The translations under genes and the position numbers were made by a program. The notes under the pieces are model-generated. The model was not told the origin of the DNA. It was given only the letters and a program-made list of their open reading frames with translations, and did no database searches. A DNA stretch of 5,818 nt from positions 1-5,818 of the forward strand of contig JAQBYL010000283.1 of the NCBI GenBank assembly GCA_027622495.1, read 5' to 3'. Each line of letters opens with the position of its first letter. Position 1 is the first letter of the stretch. Source of the DNA: Pseudomonadota bacterium. Lineage in GTDB: Bacteria; Pseudomonadota; Gammaproteobacteria; Pseudomonadales; Azotimanducaceae. Below, in pieces: positions 1 through 5,818 of the stretch.

Positions 1-1287
1 GAGAAAGTCCGCCAGAGATCTCACCACGTGGCGGCTTTTGTTGCCTATGGTGATGGTGTCTGAACCCTCGCAGACATTGTCGATCACCGAGGCTTCCAGA
101 TTCAGCTGCATGCGCTCCTGATCAAAATAGGCGATCTGACACTTTGTCCCGCGCCGCACAGCACCCGAATCAGGCTGCAGATCACCCAGAAGAAGCTTGA
201 GCAGGGTGCTCTTACCCGATCCGTTCTGGCCGATCACCCCGATCCGGTCACCGCGCATGACGACCACGTTCAGGTCCCCGATCACCGGTTTGCGATCGTA
301 GGTAAAGTTCACACTTTCCGCTTCGATCACCAGTTTGCCCGAGGCAACACCGCGATCCACTGCCAGCTTGACGGTTGAAATACGCTCCCGTCGATCGGCA
401 CGCTCGCGACGCATGGCTTCTAACCGGCGAACCCGACCTTCGTTACGCGTGCGTCGCGCTTTGATCCCTTCTCTGATCCATACCTCTTCGTTCTGCAGAT
501 TCTGATCGAATTTGCGATTGGCATCTGCCTCGGCCTTGAGCTCGCCCTCTTTCCGCCGCAGATATTCCGCGTAGTCACCGGGATATGAACGCAACTGCCC
601 GCGATCGAGTTCCACGATCCGCGTTGCCAGGTTCTGGATCAGTGTCCGATCGTGCGTTACGAACACCACAGCACCCGGATATGCCTGAAGCGCCTCCTCC
701 AGACCGGTTATAGATTCGATATCCAGATGGTTAGTCGGCTCGTCCAGCAGCAAAACATCCGGTTGACTCACAAGCGCCTGGCCCAGCATCGCGCGACGTC
801 TGATCCCGCCGCTGCACTCGCTCATTTTTTCATCTGGCAGTAGCGCCAACCTGCTTAAGGTAGCTTCAATACGCTGCGACCCCTCCCAGGCTCCGGCCCG
901 ATCAATGTCTTCCTGCAACTGCCCCAGCCGTGTGAGCGCCTGCGTATCATTCGGATTTTCTGTCAGACGCAGACTCGCTTCGTGATAGTCTGCCAGAAGC
1001 CCGCGGTGATCACCCAGACCCTGCGCGACGATCTCGAACAGAGTTGCGTGCGCAGCTGTAGGAACTTCCTGCGCGAGCTTCGCTATTCTGACCATCGGCC
1101 CGATCCGCAGACGGCCACCATCCAGCACCTGATCTGAGGCAATGACGTTTAAGAGCGTGGATTTACCGGTGCCATTTCTGCCCACAAGGCATACGCGCTC
1201 GCCAGGTTCAATGCTGAGAGCAATGTCGTCGAGGATCGCCACATGGCCGAAAGCAAGGCTTCCATTATCGATTCGAACCAGGCTCAT
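1..1287 (-). CDS. uup: ABC-F family ATPase Uup (3' part beyond left edge)
   Basis: Soluble ABC-F ATPase with two nucleotide-binding domains and no membrane segments. In the Uup group, known members bind ribosomes and branched DNA intermediates and affect precise excision of transposons. Seen here (429 residues from the ATG at 1287): first Walker A GRNGTGKST at 36-44, signature ECSGG at 157-161, Walker B plus catalytic Glu LLLDEPTNHLD at 179-189 (Glu183), H-switch VTHD at 210-213, an arginine/lysine-rich helical ABC-F linker at about 244-309, and second Walker A GQNGSGKST at 353-361. E. coli Uup is about 635 residues, so the second signature, second Walker B and the C-terminal DNA-binding region lie outside the window. 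The last visible stretch, SRHVVRSLADFL, fits Uup just before its second signature. The first signature has Cys where Leu is usual. The gene starts 16 nt after the hydrolase stop with no clear Shine-Dalgarno, which suggests translation coupled to the upstream gene. Family assignment is firm; Uup rather than another ABC-F is likely. Confidence 0.93.
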   Translation of the reverse strand, partial: MSLVRIDNGSLAFGHVAILDDIALSIEPGERVCLVGRNGTGKSTLLNVIASDQVLDGGRLRIGPMVRIAKLAQEVPTAAHATLFEIVAQGLGDHRGLLADYHEASLRLTENPNDTQALTRLGQLQEDIDRAGAWEGSQRIEATLSRLALLPDEKMSECSGGIRRRAMLGQALVSQPDVLLLDEPTNHLDIESITGLEEALQAYPGAVVFVTHDRTLIQNLATRIVELDRGQLRSYPGDYAEYLRRKEGELKAEADANRKFDQNLQNEEVWIREGIKARRTRNEGRVRRLEAMRRERADRRERISTVKLAVDRGVASGKLVIEAESVNFTYDRKPVIGDLNVVVMRGDRIGVIGQNGSGKSTLLKLLLGDLQPDSGAVRRGTKCQIAYFDQERMQLNLEASVIDNVCEGSDTITIGNKSRHVVRSLADFL

Positions 1288-1303
1288 GACGGTATGCAAC
1301 TGC

Positions 1304-2119
1304 TCACGTGAGCCGATCCAACAGGGTCGCCCCGGTGATCGGGCCATGGGTCATGAAACTTGCTATCGCCTGCGCAACCCTCTCAGGTTCGTGGACGGCA
1401 ACCTCATGGCCTGCCCTTGCAAGAACGTCAAGCGTTGCATTAGGCAAACGCATGAAGTCGAGAAGATCAGGCTTGAGCAGGTTGTCCACAGCACCGGCAA
1501 TCATGAGCGTGGGTGTGTGAATCTCGTGCAGGCGGTCGACCACATTCAAGTCCCGCATGGATTCGGCACTGCCTTCAAAGTGCCCATCCGACACATTGAA
1601 TATGTGATCCACACGATCGTGAAACCAGGCTTCGGTTTCGACGTCCGCGCGAAACTGCATGGCGCGGTAACGAGCAAGCACTGCTGCGCGATTACCGAGC
1701 CTGCGTTCTGCAAGGCGTTGCTCACGAAGCTCGGGCGTAATTTCTCCTACACCCTGTGCGGGGATCGGTGCCATCAGAACCAGACGCTTGAGCCGCTGCG
1801 GGTAATCGAGAGCAAGAATATAACCGATCCCCCCACCCATGCTGTGACCGGCAAAGGTTACCCGCTCGATTTCTAGATGATCGAGCAGACCAATCACATC
1901 GGCTGCATATTGAACGAGGTTGTAACCATCGGGCGTATGTTCACTCTCACCGGTCCCGCGGCACTCCATCAGGATTACCTGATAATCAGTCTGCAGACGT
2001 TCGGCCACCGGCATCCAGTTGACGCGCGAGGCGGTATAGCCATGGTGAAGTAGAATCGGTTCTCCCTGACCACGGACTTCGTACCACAATGTGGCACCAT
2101 TGATCGGAGCAAAAGGCAT
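1304..2119 (-). CDS. alpha/beta-fold hydrolase, substrate unknown
   Basis: Complete 271-residue cytoplasmic alpha/beta hydrolase, a usual size for the family, with no signal peptide. Visible elements: the oxyanion-hole turn LLHHG at 23-27, the CRGTGES strand-turn at 53-59, the nucleophile elbow GHSMGG at 91-96 with Ser93, an acidic residue in GAVDNLL (Asp212) and the C-terminal RAGHEV with His238. These would form the Ser-Asp-His triad. Residues about 125-185 form a helical cap that normally sets substrate choice. Overall it resembles the 3-oxoadipate enol-lactonase, haloperoxidase-like and general esterase group, but none of these can be chosen from sequence. It lies 56 nt downstream of the DUF1488 gene and 16 nt upstream of uup, all in one direction, so probably in one transcript. 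No good Shine-Dalgarno precedes the ATG. The 56-nt gap holds a seven-T run in the transcript sense, but no GC-rich stem in front of it. Confidence 0.92.
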   Translation of the reverse strand: MPFAPINGATLWYEVRGQGEPILLHHGYTASRVNWMPVAERLQTDYQVILMECRGTGESEHTPDGYNLVQYAADVIGLLDHLEIERVTFAGHSMGGGIGYILALDYPQRLKRLVLMAPIPAQGVGEITPELREQRLAERRLGNRAAVLARYRAMQFRADVETEAWFHDRVDHIFNVSDGHFEGSAESMRDLNVVDRLHEIHTPTLMIAGAVDNLLKPDLLDFMRLPNATLDVLARAGHEVAVHEPERVAQAIASFMTHGPITGATLLDRLT

Positions 2120-2175
2120 GTTGGTTTTCGAAGATCCAAAAAAACGCGAATGATCTAACGTACGGGTTCAGGCAG

Positions 2176-2442
2176 TCAAAAGTCGTCAGAAGTCAGTGTG
2201 TGAACGAAAGATTTTTTCCCACTGCCATAAACTCTGGTGGCGACTTTGTGGATCTGTTTCAGTTTGTTATCAAAGGCTTTGAGGATTTCCCCTTCTGCCA
2301 TCCCCATACCGGGGCAGAGCTTCTGCAGGGCCTCGGTTTCAACAAAAAAAGAAACTTCAATCGTGCTGTCGTGACCGGAAAAACGAACACAGTTGACCGT
2401 GGGGTCAAAACTGCGCGTGGGATTCTGAAACGCGATCGCCAT
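2176..2442 (-). CDS. DUF1488 family small protein
   Basis: Small 88-residue acidic-to-neutral cytoplasmic protein without membrane segments or signal peptide. Its layout matches the DUF1488 family as I know it: an N-terminal NPTRSFDPT at 7-15, the CVRFSGHDS segment at 18-26, a beta-strand VSFFVE at 30-35, a mid-protein helix with AFDNK at 56-60, and VYGSGKKSF near 71-79 before a C-terminal DDF. The function of the family is unknown; it is a common small protein in Proteobacteria. The start is well supported: an AGGAG Shine-Dalgarno (2450-2454) sits 7 nt before the ATG. It appears to be the first gene of a DUF1488, hydrolase, uup series and begins just after the terminator of the RRM gene. A 14-bp palindrome lies upstream. 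The plus-strand frame over this region is a shadow. Confidence 0.85.
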   Translation of the reverse strand: MAIAFQNPTRSFDPTVNCVRFSGHDSTIEVSFFVETEALQKLCPGMGMAEGEILKAFDNKLKQIHKVATRVYGSGKKSFVHTLTSDDF

Positions 2443-2445
2443 AAA

Positions 2446-2459
2446 CCAGCTCCTGCTGG
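2446..2459 (-). promoter_or_regulatory. DUF1488 ribosome binding site inside a small hairpin
   Basis: In the minus-strand transcript this reads CCAGC-AGGA-GCTGG, a perfect 5-bp stem with the Shine-Dalgarno core in the 4-nt loop and first stem base. It ends 3 nt before the ATG at 2442. The AGGAG match and 7-nt spacing fix the start codon. Whether the short hairpin affects translation is inference; a stem of this size may be chance. Confidence 0.55.
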
Positions 2460-2477
2460 CGCCTGTGCGGGGAACTA

Positions 2478-2491
2478 ACCCTGCGCAGGGT
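2478..2491. repeat. 14-bp perfect palindrome upstream of DUF1488 gene
   Basis: ACCCTGCGCAGGGT is its own reverse complement over all 14 bases. It lies 35 nt upstream of the DUF1488 start codon and 5 bp from the RRM gene terminator. Possible roles are an operator for a dimeric regulator acting on the DUF1488-hydrolase-uup series, or an extra small hairpin (5-bp stem, GCGC loop) in read-through RNA. I see no clear -35/-10 pair around it. Confidence 0.5.
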
Positions 2492-2496
2492 ACAAA

Positions 2497-2524
2497 TGAG
2501 CATCATCGCAAACGACGATGCTCA
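2497..2524 (-). terminator. hairpin terminator of the RRM gene
   Basis: The minus-strand RNA forms a 12-bp stem, UGAGCAUCGUCG paired with CGAUGAUGCUCA, with one G-U wobble and a UUUG loop. It starts 9 nt after the TAA of the RRM gene. On the plus strand the same position is an A-C mismatch, so the hairpin is best in the minus-strand transcript. The tail is only AUUUGU, a weak U-tract, so termination may be partial and let some transcripts read into DUF1488. Confidence 0.72.
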
Positions 2525-2533
2525 TCCATAACT

Positions 2534-2794
2534 TTAGTAGTTAGCCGAGCGCTTCGGGCGATCGTTAGCTTCATTCACCTTCAGCTCTCGCGATTCAAGC
2601 TGATGACCATTGAGCTCTTCGATTGCGCGCCGTCCACTGGCCGCGTCCATTTCAACGAAACCAAAACCTCTTGACCGACCGGTTTCGCGATCTGTAACCA
2701 CGGCGGCCGACTCGACCGTACCGTGTGTGCTGAAAAGCTCACTCAAGGACTGGTCGGTGACACTCCAGGGCAGGTTACCTACGTACAATTTCAT
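2534..2794 (-). CDS. small single-RRM RNA-binding protein
   Basis: Complete 86-residue protein made almost entirely of one RNA recognition motif. RNP2 is LYVGNL at 3-8 and RNP1 is RGFGFVEM at 42-49, with the RNA-stacking aromatics Tyr4, Phe44 and Phe46 all present. The helix SLSELFSTHG at 16-25 and the TDRETGRSRG loop at 34-43 are typical. The tail (NEANDRPKRSANY) is short and basic and lacks the glycine-rich extension of some bacterial relatives. Such proteins bind single-stranded RNA in the cytoplasm; cyanobacterial Rbp relatives are cold-regulated, but that need not hold here. The start is supported by GGAG at 2800-2803, 5 nt before the ATG. The gene looks monocistronic: a predicted sigma-70-like promoter lies about 170 bp upstream, the leader is long and structured, and a hairpin terminator follows directly. 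Confidence 0.95.
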   Translation of the reverse strand: MKLYVGNLPWSVTDQSLSELFSTHGTVESAAVVTDRETGRSRGFGFVEMDAASGRRAIEELNGHQLESRELKVNEANDRPKRSANY

Positions 2795-2959
2795 ATATTC
2801 TCCGTATTCGCTTCATAGCGAACCTAGTTTTTTGTACGCATTCCTTAAAGCCAATCAATGCGGACGCTTGAGACCGGACGACAAAAAGGCCATCCGGTTT
2901 TATGTCTAGAAACGATTGCCGATGAGCTGGCGGATAAGTAACCCAGGAAGATAATCGGG
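2795..2959 (-). promoter_or_regulatory. predicted structured 5' leader of the RRM gene
   Basis: Between the predicted promoter and the RRM start lie about 165 nt with no convincing gene. In transcript order they can form hairpin A (arms 2893-2898 and 2873-2878, ACCGGA/TCCGGT, 14-nt loop), hairpin B (arms 2857-2862 and 2837-2842, CGCATT/AATGCG, 14-nt loop) and hairpin C (2807-2822, TTCGCT/AGCGAA, 4-nt loop). Hairpin C ends 3 nt before the GGAG. Loops A and B both contain a UGGC(C)UUU string. An A-rich single-stranded stretch (ACAAAAAACT in the RNA) separates B and C. The pairings are read directly from sequence; a regulatory role is inference. Confidence 0.45.
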
Positions 2960-2965
2960 AAGGGA

Positions 2966-2993
2966 ATTCTAAAGAGTCGCCATCGTACATCAA
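2966..2993 (-). promoter_or_regulatory. sigma-70-like promoter for the RRM gene
   Basis: Minus-strand TTGATG (2988-2993; 4 of 6 matches to TTGACA) and TAGAAT (2966-2971; 5 of 6 matches to TATAAT) are 16 bp apart. The transcript would begin near 2959. It lies just downstream of the ThDP enzyme gene, which has no clear terminator before it, so some read-through from that gene is also possible. Confidence 0.5.
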
Positions 2994-3039
2994 ACGGCAG
3001 CCCGAAGAACGGTTTATTTGTGCCCCCTTCAGAGAGAGA

Positions 3040-4659
3040 TCAGTAGCGCGATTTCTTCGCTTCCATATCGGAATGCACGTCGATCAGAACGGTCTGGCCC
3101 TCGGCGTTCATGCGTTTTGCCTGTTCCAGCGCCGGTGCCATCTGCGCCGGTTCTTTTACTGTGATACCACATGCCCCCATGCCTTCCGCGATTTTGGCGT
3201 AGTCACCCTGCATGTGTGACACCGCATATTTCTCCCTGGCATTCGGAAACCCACCTGGATAGGTCGCCATCCCACCGTTGTTCAACAACACCGTGGTGAT
3301 GGCAAAGCCGCTTCTGCATGCGGTTTCGATATCGGTTCCTGACATGCCGAATGCACCATCGCCCATGAGGTTAAGGCAGAATTTATCGGGATTAGCCATT
3401 TTTGCGCCGATCATGAGTGGTATGCCAAAACCCAGATGAGTGGTCTTGCCCCAGCCCACATAGCTGTGTGGTTTGGTTGCGGTGTAGAACGGCACGATGG
3501 AATCCCGTGGTGCACCGGCATCATGGGTCACAATGCTGTTTTCCAGATCCAGCGTCTGGTTGATCTCGTGGATCACACGGTAGGTGTTCAGTGGTTTTGC
3601 ATCTGAATGCAATAAAGGCTCCCACTCGGCCATCCAGGTTGACCGGAGCGCCGCAATCTCCGCCTTGATCTGTGCGCGCTCACCCACGCCTTTGTCACCG
3701 AGCTCGGCTTTCACCTCATCGATCAGAGCAAGCAAGGTGAGCTTGGCATCACCCTGCAGACCAATGTCTACATTCTCGTCTTTGCCGATATCAGCCGGGT
3801 TGTCTGAGTTCTGGATCAGGATCTTGCGGCCGCGAACCGGCTGACCATAAAAGGTTCTGGTGAGGCTCGATCCGAGCGCCAGAAGCCACTTCCCCGCGGC
3901 CATGGTGGTGAGACCACTGCCTGCACCGAGACACAGCGGATGTCGCTCGTCCATGGCGGACTTGCCAGGCATGGTGCAGAACACCGGTATACCGGTGAGC
4001 TCAGCAAGTTCCTGCAACTCTGCTGTGGCCCCGGCCATCAGTACACCCTGACCCGCCCACAACAGCGGTTTTTTCGCTTTAAGCAATGCTTTTACTGCCT
4101 CTTTGATATCCGCGCTGGAAGGCTGGTGCCTGAATGTCGGTGGCGAACTGTAGTTGAGCGCGTTATCCGGGATCTCCTGTTCACAGACATCCCCCGTCAG
4201 TTCCAGAACAACCGGTCCACCGGGACCATTTCTCAATGCATGTATCGCCCGTCGCATTGCACTGCCAACATCTTCCGGGCGGTAGATGGCTTCAACCTGT
4301 TTTACGAACCCGCGATAATTGTTCACCGCAGAAAAGTTCGGCTTAACAGCGATCTGACTCAGCAGAACGCCACCAGGTAGCACCAGGATGGGGACGTTGT
4401 CGGCATAGGCCTGCGCGATTCCACCGACTGCATTTTCTGCGCCCGCTTGCGATTGAATCGCCACCACGCCGAATTTCCGGCGATCACTGGTCCGGCTGAT
4501 TCCGTCTGCTGCCATGATGGCACCGCGTTCGTGACGGAACGCAACTGGCCGAATCCCTTCGATTGCTGCGGTTTCGATCAGCGGATTGCTCGGAAAGCAG
4601 GTCATCAGATCCACTCCCTCGCTCTTCAGTATGCTCGCGATGTATTCGTTGCCTTTCAC
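3040..4659 (-). CDS. thiamine-diphosphate-dependent enzyme, acetolactate synthase-like
   Basis: Complete 539-residue ThDP enzyme with the three-domain fold of the acetolactate synthase, benzoylformate decarboxylase and 2-hydroxyacyl-CoA lyase superfamily. The N-terminal pyrimidine-binding domain (about 1-165) carries the cofactor-activating Glu44 in RHERGA. The central domain (about 185-315) includes PLLWAGQGVLMAGA near 198-211. The C-terminal pyrophosphate-binding domain (about 355-530) has the Mg/ThDP motif from GDG at 433-435 to NN at 460-461. It is probably not true acetolactate synthase. The CFPSNPLIE segment at 21-29 differs from the usual synthase start, the SGPGA equivalent is SQAGA at 70-74, and the RFDDRVTG equivalent is SSLTRTFYG near 264-272. 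No small regulatory subunit gene follows. The reaction is therefore unassigned, likely cleavage or ligation of a 2-keto or 2-hydroxy acid. The start is a GTG preceded by purine-rich GGGGAAGGAAC. It is divergent from ptsP. Confidence 0.9.
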   Translation of the reverse strand: MKGNEYIASILKSEGVDLMTCFPSNPLIETAAIEGIRPVAFRHERGAIMAADGISRTSDRRKFGVVAIQSQAGAENAVGGIAQAYADNVPILVLPGGVLLSQIAVKPNFSAVNNYRGFVKQVEAIYRPEDVGSAMRRAIHALRNGPGGPVVLELTGDVCEQEIPDNALNYSSPPTFRHQPSSADIKEAVKALLKAKKPLLWAGQGVLMAGATAELQELAELTGIPVFCTMPGKSAMDERHPLCLGAGSGLTTMAAGKWLLALGSSLTRTFYGQPVRGRKILIQNSDNPADIGKDENVDIGLQGDAKLTLLALIDEVKAELGDKGVGERAQIKAEIAALRSTWMAEWEPLLHSDAKPLNTYRVIHEINQTLDLENSIVTHDAGAPRDSIVPFYTATKPHSYVGWGKTTHLGFGIPLMIGAKMANPDKFCLNLMGDGAFGMSGTDIETACRSGFAITTVLLNNGGMATYPGGFPNAREKYAVSHMQGDYAKIAEGMGACGITVKEPAQMAPALEQAKRMNAEGQTVLIDVHSDMEAKKSRY

Positions 4660-4699
4660 GTTCCTTCCCCGTTGGTGCGCTTATCCAGTCAAGGCTAGC

Positions 4700-4727
4700 A
4701 TTATTTGAAACTTAGAATGAAGGCCAA
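4700..4727 (-). promoter_or_regulatory. possible promoter for the ThDP enzyme gene
   Basis: Minus-strand TTGGCC (4722-4727; 4 of 6 to TTGACA) and AATAAT (4700-4705; 5 of 6 to TATAAT) are separated by 16 bp. A transcript starting near 4693 would have a leader of about 34 nt before the GTG. The match is moderate and unsupported by other signals. Confidence 0.35.
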
Positions 4728-4820
4728 ACAGCGAATCCCGTCAGACCATCTGCGCCTTGCCAGTGTCGACAAATCGCCGCACCATAGCCGACATTGTGAT
4801 CCGGGTTTTTCCGGCGTTTC

Positions 4821-4824
4821 GGAG
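4821..4824 (+). promoter_or_regulatory. Shine-Dalgarno deciding the TTG start of ptsP
   Basis: GGAG at this site is 8 nt before a TTG at 4833, a normal spacing. No ATG or GTG occurs in the ptsP frame between the upstream stop (4797-4799) and the conserved GAF sequence. This makes TTG the best-supported initiation codon, though CTG codons at 4866, 4878 and 4881 also exist in frame. Confidence 0.5.
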
Positions 4825-4832
4825 CGGGCGAT

Positions 4833-5818
4833 TTGCGTCGTGTAGTCCACAGGAACTCTCCCCGACTGGGTCTCGGTCTGCTGCACAAGATTGTTCTTGA
4901 AGCTGCCGGCGCGCACACGTTGGAAGAGCAGATCGAACGACTGGTTCATGGTGTCAGCCATGCCTTGTCTGTGGATGTGTGCAGCCTTTATCAGATTGAG
5001 CCCGATCACTCGCTGAGAATGGTCGCCAACACCGGCTTATCCGAAACCGCATGGCACACCATCGTGTTGCCCGCCGGAGAAGGTCTGGTCGGTCTTATCG
5101 CCGATACAAAACTGCCGCTCAACCTCAAAGTCGCACAGAACCACACCGCTTATCGCTACTTTCCCGGAAGCGGTGAGGAAGCATTTCAGGCTTTTCTGGG
5201 CGTGCCCATCGTTCATCTTGGATCTGTCATTGGCGTGCTTGTTGTGCAGGATCAGGATCAGCGCGGGTTTACCGCCGACGAAGAGTCGTTTCTGATCACC
5301 ATGGCCGCACAGCTTTCTGGAAGCATGTTGCGTCTTCCGCTGGCAGACAGCCACGCACTGATTGCAATGCAGGAACGCAGCATCAGAGGCATCAATGGCG
5401 CACCAGGTCAGGCGCTGGGTAAGGTTCACCTGCTGATCGGCGAGCAGACCCTGAATCTGTTGGATGAACCTGTTTCGCAGGGAACAGACGCGGAGGTAGG
5501 CATATTCACGATCGCCCTGTCACGCGCGCAGGAAGAGATCCAGGCAGGTAAATCAAGATTCAACACCGTGCTGTCCAGCGATGTGTTAGGCATTTTCGAC
5601 TTTTATGATCAGTTGCTGAGCAGCGATCAGTTGACCCAGGACATAGAGGGTCGGATCCGCAGCGGCATGAGCGCGTTTGCCGCGACCCGCAAAACGTTCG
5701 ATGAATATGTGACTGGCTTCGATACGGTTGAAGATGACTACATCCGGTCCCGTGCCGATGATGTTCGACACATCGGTCACAAGCTCCTGGCAGCTGTTCT
5801 GGGCCAGACCACCGATCA
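4833..5818 (+). CDS. ptsP: phosphoenolpyruvate-protein phosphotransferase PtsP (enzyme I-Ntr), 5' part
   Basis: First enzyme of the nitrogen-related phosphotransferase system. It autophosphorylates from phosphoenolpyruvate and passes phosphate to NPr (PtsO) and then PtsN; it acts in the cytoplasm. The visible 328 residues begin with a GAF sensory domain (about 16-165): LLHKIVLEAAG at 16-26, VDVCSLY at 47-53, GEGLVG at 82-87, AFLGVPIV near 119-126, GVLVVQ near 133-138 and EESFLITMAAQ near 150-160. The enzyme I N-terminal domain then starts with INGAPGQALGKVHLL near 186-200, followed by IFDFYDQLLSS near 253-263 and the acidic/basic helix DDYIRSRADDVRHIGHKLL near 301-319, which resembles the NPr-binding helical part of E. 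coli PtsP. The phospho-histidine domain and the phosphoenolpyruvate-binding barrel lie past the right edge; E. coli PtsP is about 748 residues. The start is uncertain: TTG at 4833, with GGAG 8 nt upstream, is the best candidate because no ATG or GTG is available in frame. Minus-strand frames here are shadows. Confidence 0.92.
   Translation, partial: MRRVVHRNSPRLGLGLLHKIVLEAAGAHTLEEQIERLVHGVSHALSVDVCSLYQIEPDHSLRMVANTGLSETAWHTIVLPAGEGLVGLIADTKLPLNLKVAQNHTAYRYFPGSGEEAFQAFLGVPIVHLGSVIGVLVVQDQDQRGFTADEESFLITMAAQLSGSMLRLPLADSHALIAMQERSIRGINGAPGQALGKVHLLIGEQTLNLLDEPVSQGTDAEVGIFTIALSRAQEEIQAGKSRFNTVLSSDVLGIFDFYDQLLSSDQLTQDIEGRIRSGMSAFAATRKTFDEYVTGFDTVEDDYIRSRADDVRHIGHKLLAAVLGQTTD

Larger units (their letters stand above)
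4660..4832. other. divergent intergenic region between ThDP enzyme gene and ptsP
   Basis: This 173-bp region must contain the promoters of both divergent genes. A moderate minus-strand promoter is listed separately. On the plus strand I see no convincing -35/-10 pair for ptsP. The ptsP frame is closed upstream by TGA at 4797-4799. Two short inverted repeats overlap near 4801-4823 (CCGG-6 nt-CCGG and TCCG-6 nt-CGGA), but they are too short to call. Confidence 0.5.

Noticed and set aside
1142..1876. Long plus-strand open frame of 244 codons
   Set aside because: It lies antisense to uup and the alpha/beta hydrolase, both of which have full family motifs. Its own translation shows no recognisable domain.
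2120..2175. Terminator between DUF1488 and the hydrolase, suggested by a seven-T run
   Set aside because: There is no GC-rich stem before the T-run. Only a 5-bp AGATC/GATCT repeat flanks it with the Ts in its loop.
2873..2902. Plus-strand rho-independent terminator (ACCGGA/TCCGGT followed by TTTT)
   Set aside because: No plus-strand gene lies upstream to be terminated, and the loop of 14 nt is long. The same arms fit a leader hairpin in the RRM transcript.
2775..2993. Minus-strand 72-codon frame upstream of and overlapping the RRM gene
   Set aside because: It would start at a TTG within the predicted -35 box, has no good Shine-Dalgarno, overlaps the RRM start in another frame and resembles no family. 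The region is better read as a leader.
4801..4823. Inverted repeats CCGG/CCGG and TCCG/CGGA before ptsP
   Set aside because: The stems are only 4 bp and mutually exclusive, so they are within chance expectation for this GC content.
4717..4845. Possible 42-residue leader peptide (plus strand) before ptsP
   Set aside because: It has an ATG but no Shine-Dalgarno, its composition is unconvincing, and it overlaps the likely ptsP start in a different frame.
4701..5009. Minus-strand frame of 102 codons spanning the divergent region and ptsP start
   Set aside because: Its upstream part is the complement of the GAF domain, there is no recognisable domain, and the region is needed for promoters.
5037..5429. 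Minus-strand frame of 130 codons
   Set aside because: It is antisense to the well-conserved GAF domain of ptsP and has no recognisable domain.

Overview
The window looks like an ordinary chromosomal stretch from a Gammaproteobacterium with moderate GC. The evidence is a GAF-containing PTS-Ntr enzyme I (PtsP), a Uup-type ABC-F ATPase, a DUF1488 protein and a single-RRM RNA-binding protein, a mix common in that class. The species cannot be named from sequence alone. I see no tRNA, rRNA, CRISPR array, insertion sequence, phage gene or other sign of recent transfer.

Layout: five genes lie on the minus strand and one on the plus strand; the two at the window edges are cut. Read 5' to 3' on the minus strand from the right: a thiamine-diphosphate (ThDP) enzyme resembling acetolactate synthase (3040-4659); a 245-bp intergenic stretch with a good sigma-70-like promoter and a structured leader; a small RRM protein (2534-2794) closed by a hairpin terminator; then DUF1488 (2176-2442), an alpha/beta hydrolase (1304-2119) and uup (1287 to the left edge). 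These last three share direction, with gaps of 56 and 16 nt, and are likely co-transcribed at least in part. On the plus strand, ptsP runs from about 4833 off the right edge. It is divergent from the ThDP enzyme gene, and the 173-bp region between them must hold both promoters.

The genes do not form one evident pathway. Uup (ribosome and DNA-branch associated ATPase) and the RRM protein concern RNA or translation. PtsP heads the nitrogen-related phosphotransfer chain. The ThDP enzyme and the hydrolase are metabolic enzymes of unassigned substrate. No convincing new multi-gene system is visible. The most interesting non-coding signal is the roughly 165-nt predicted leader of the RRM gene. It can form three hairpins in a row, two of which have 6-bp stems, 14-nt loops and similar loop sequences, which suggests post-transcriptional control or autoregulation.
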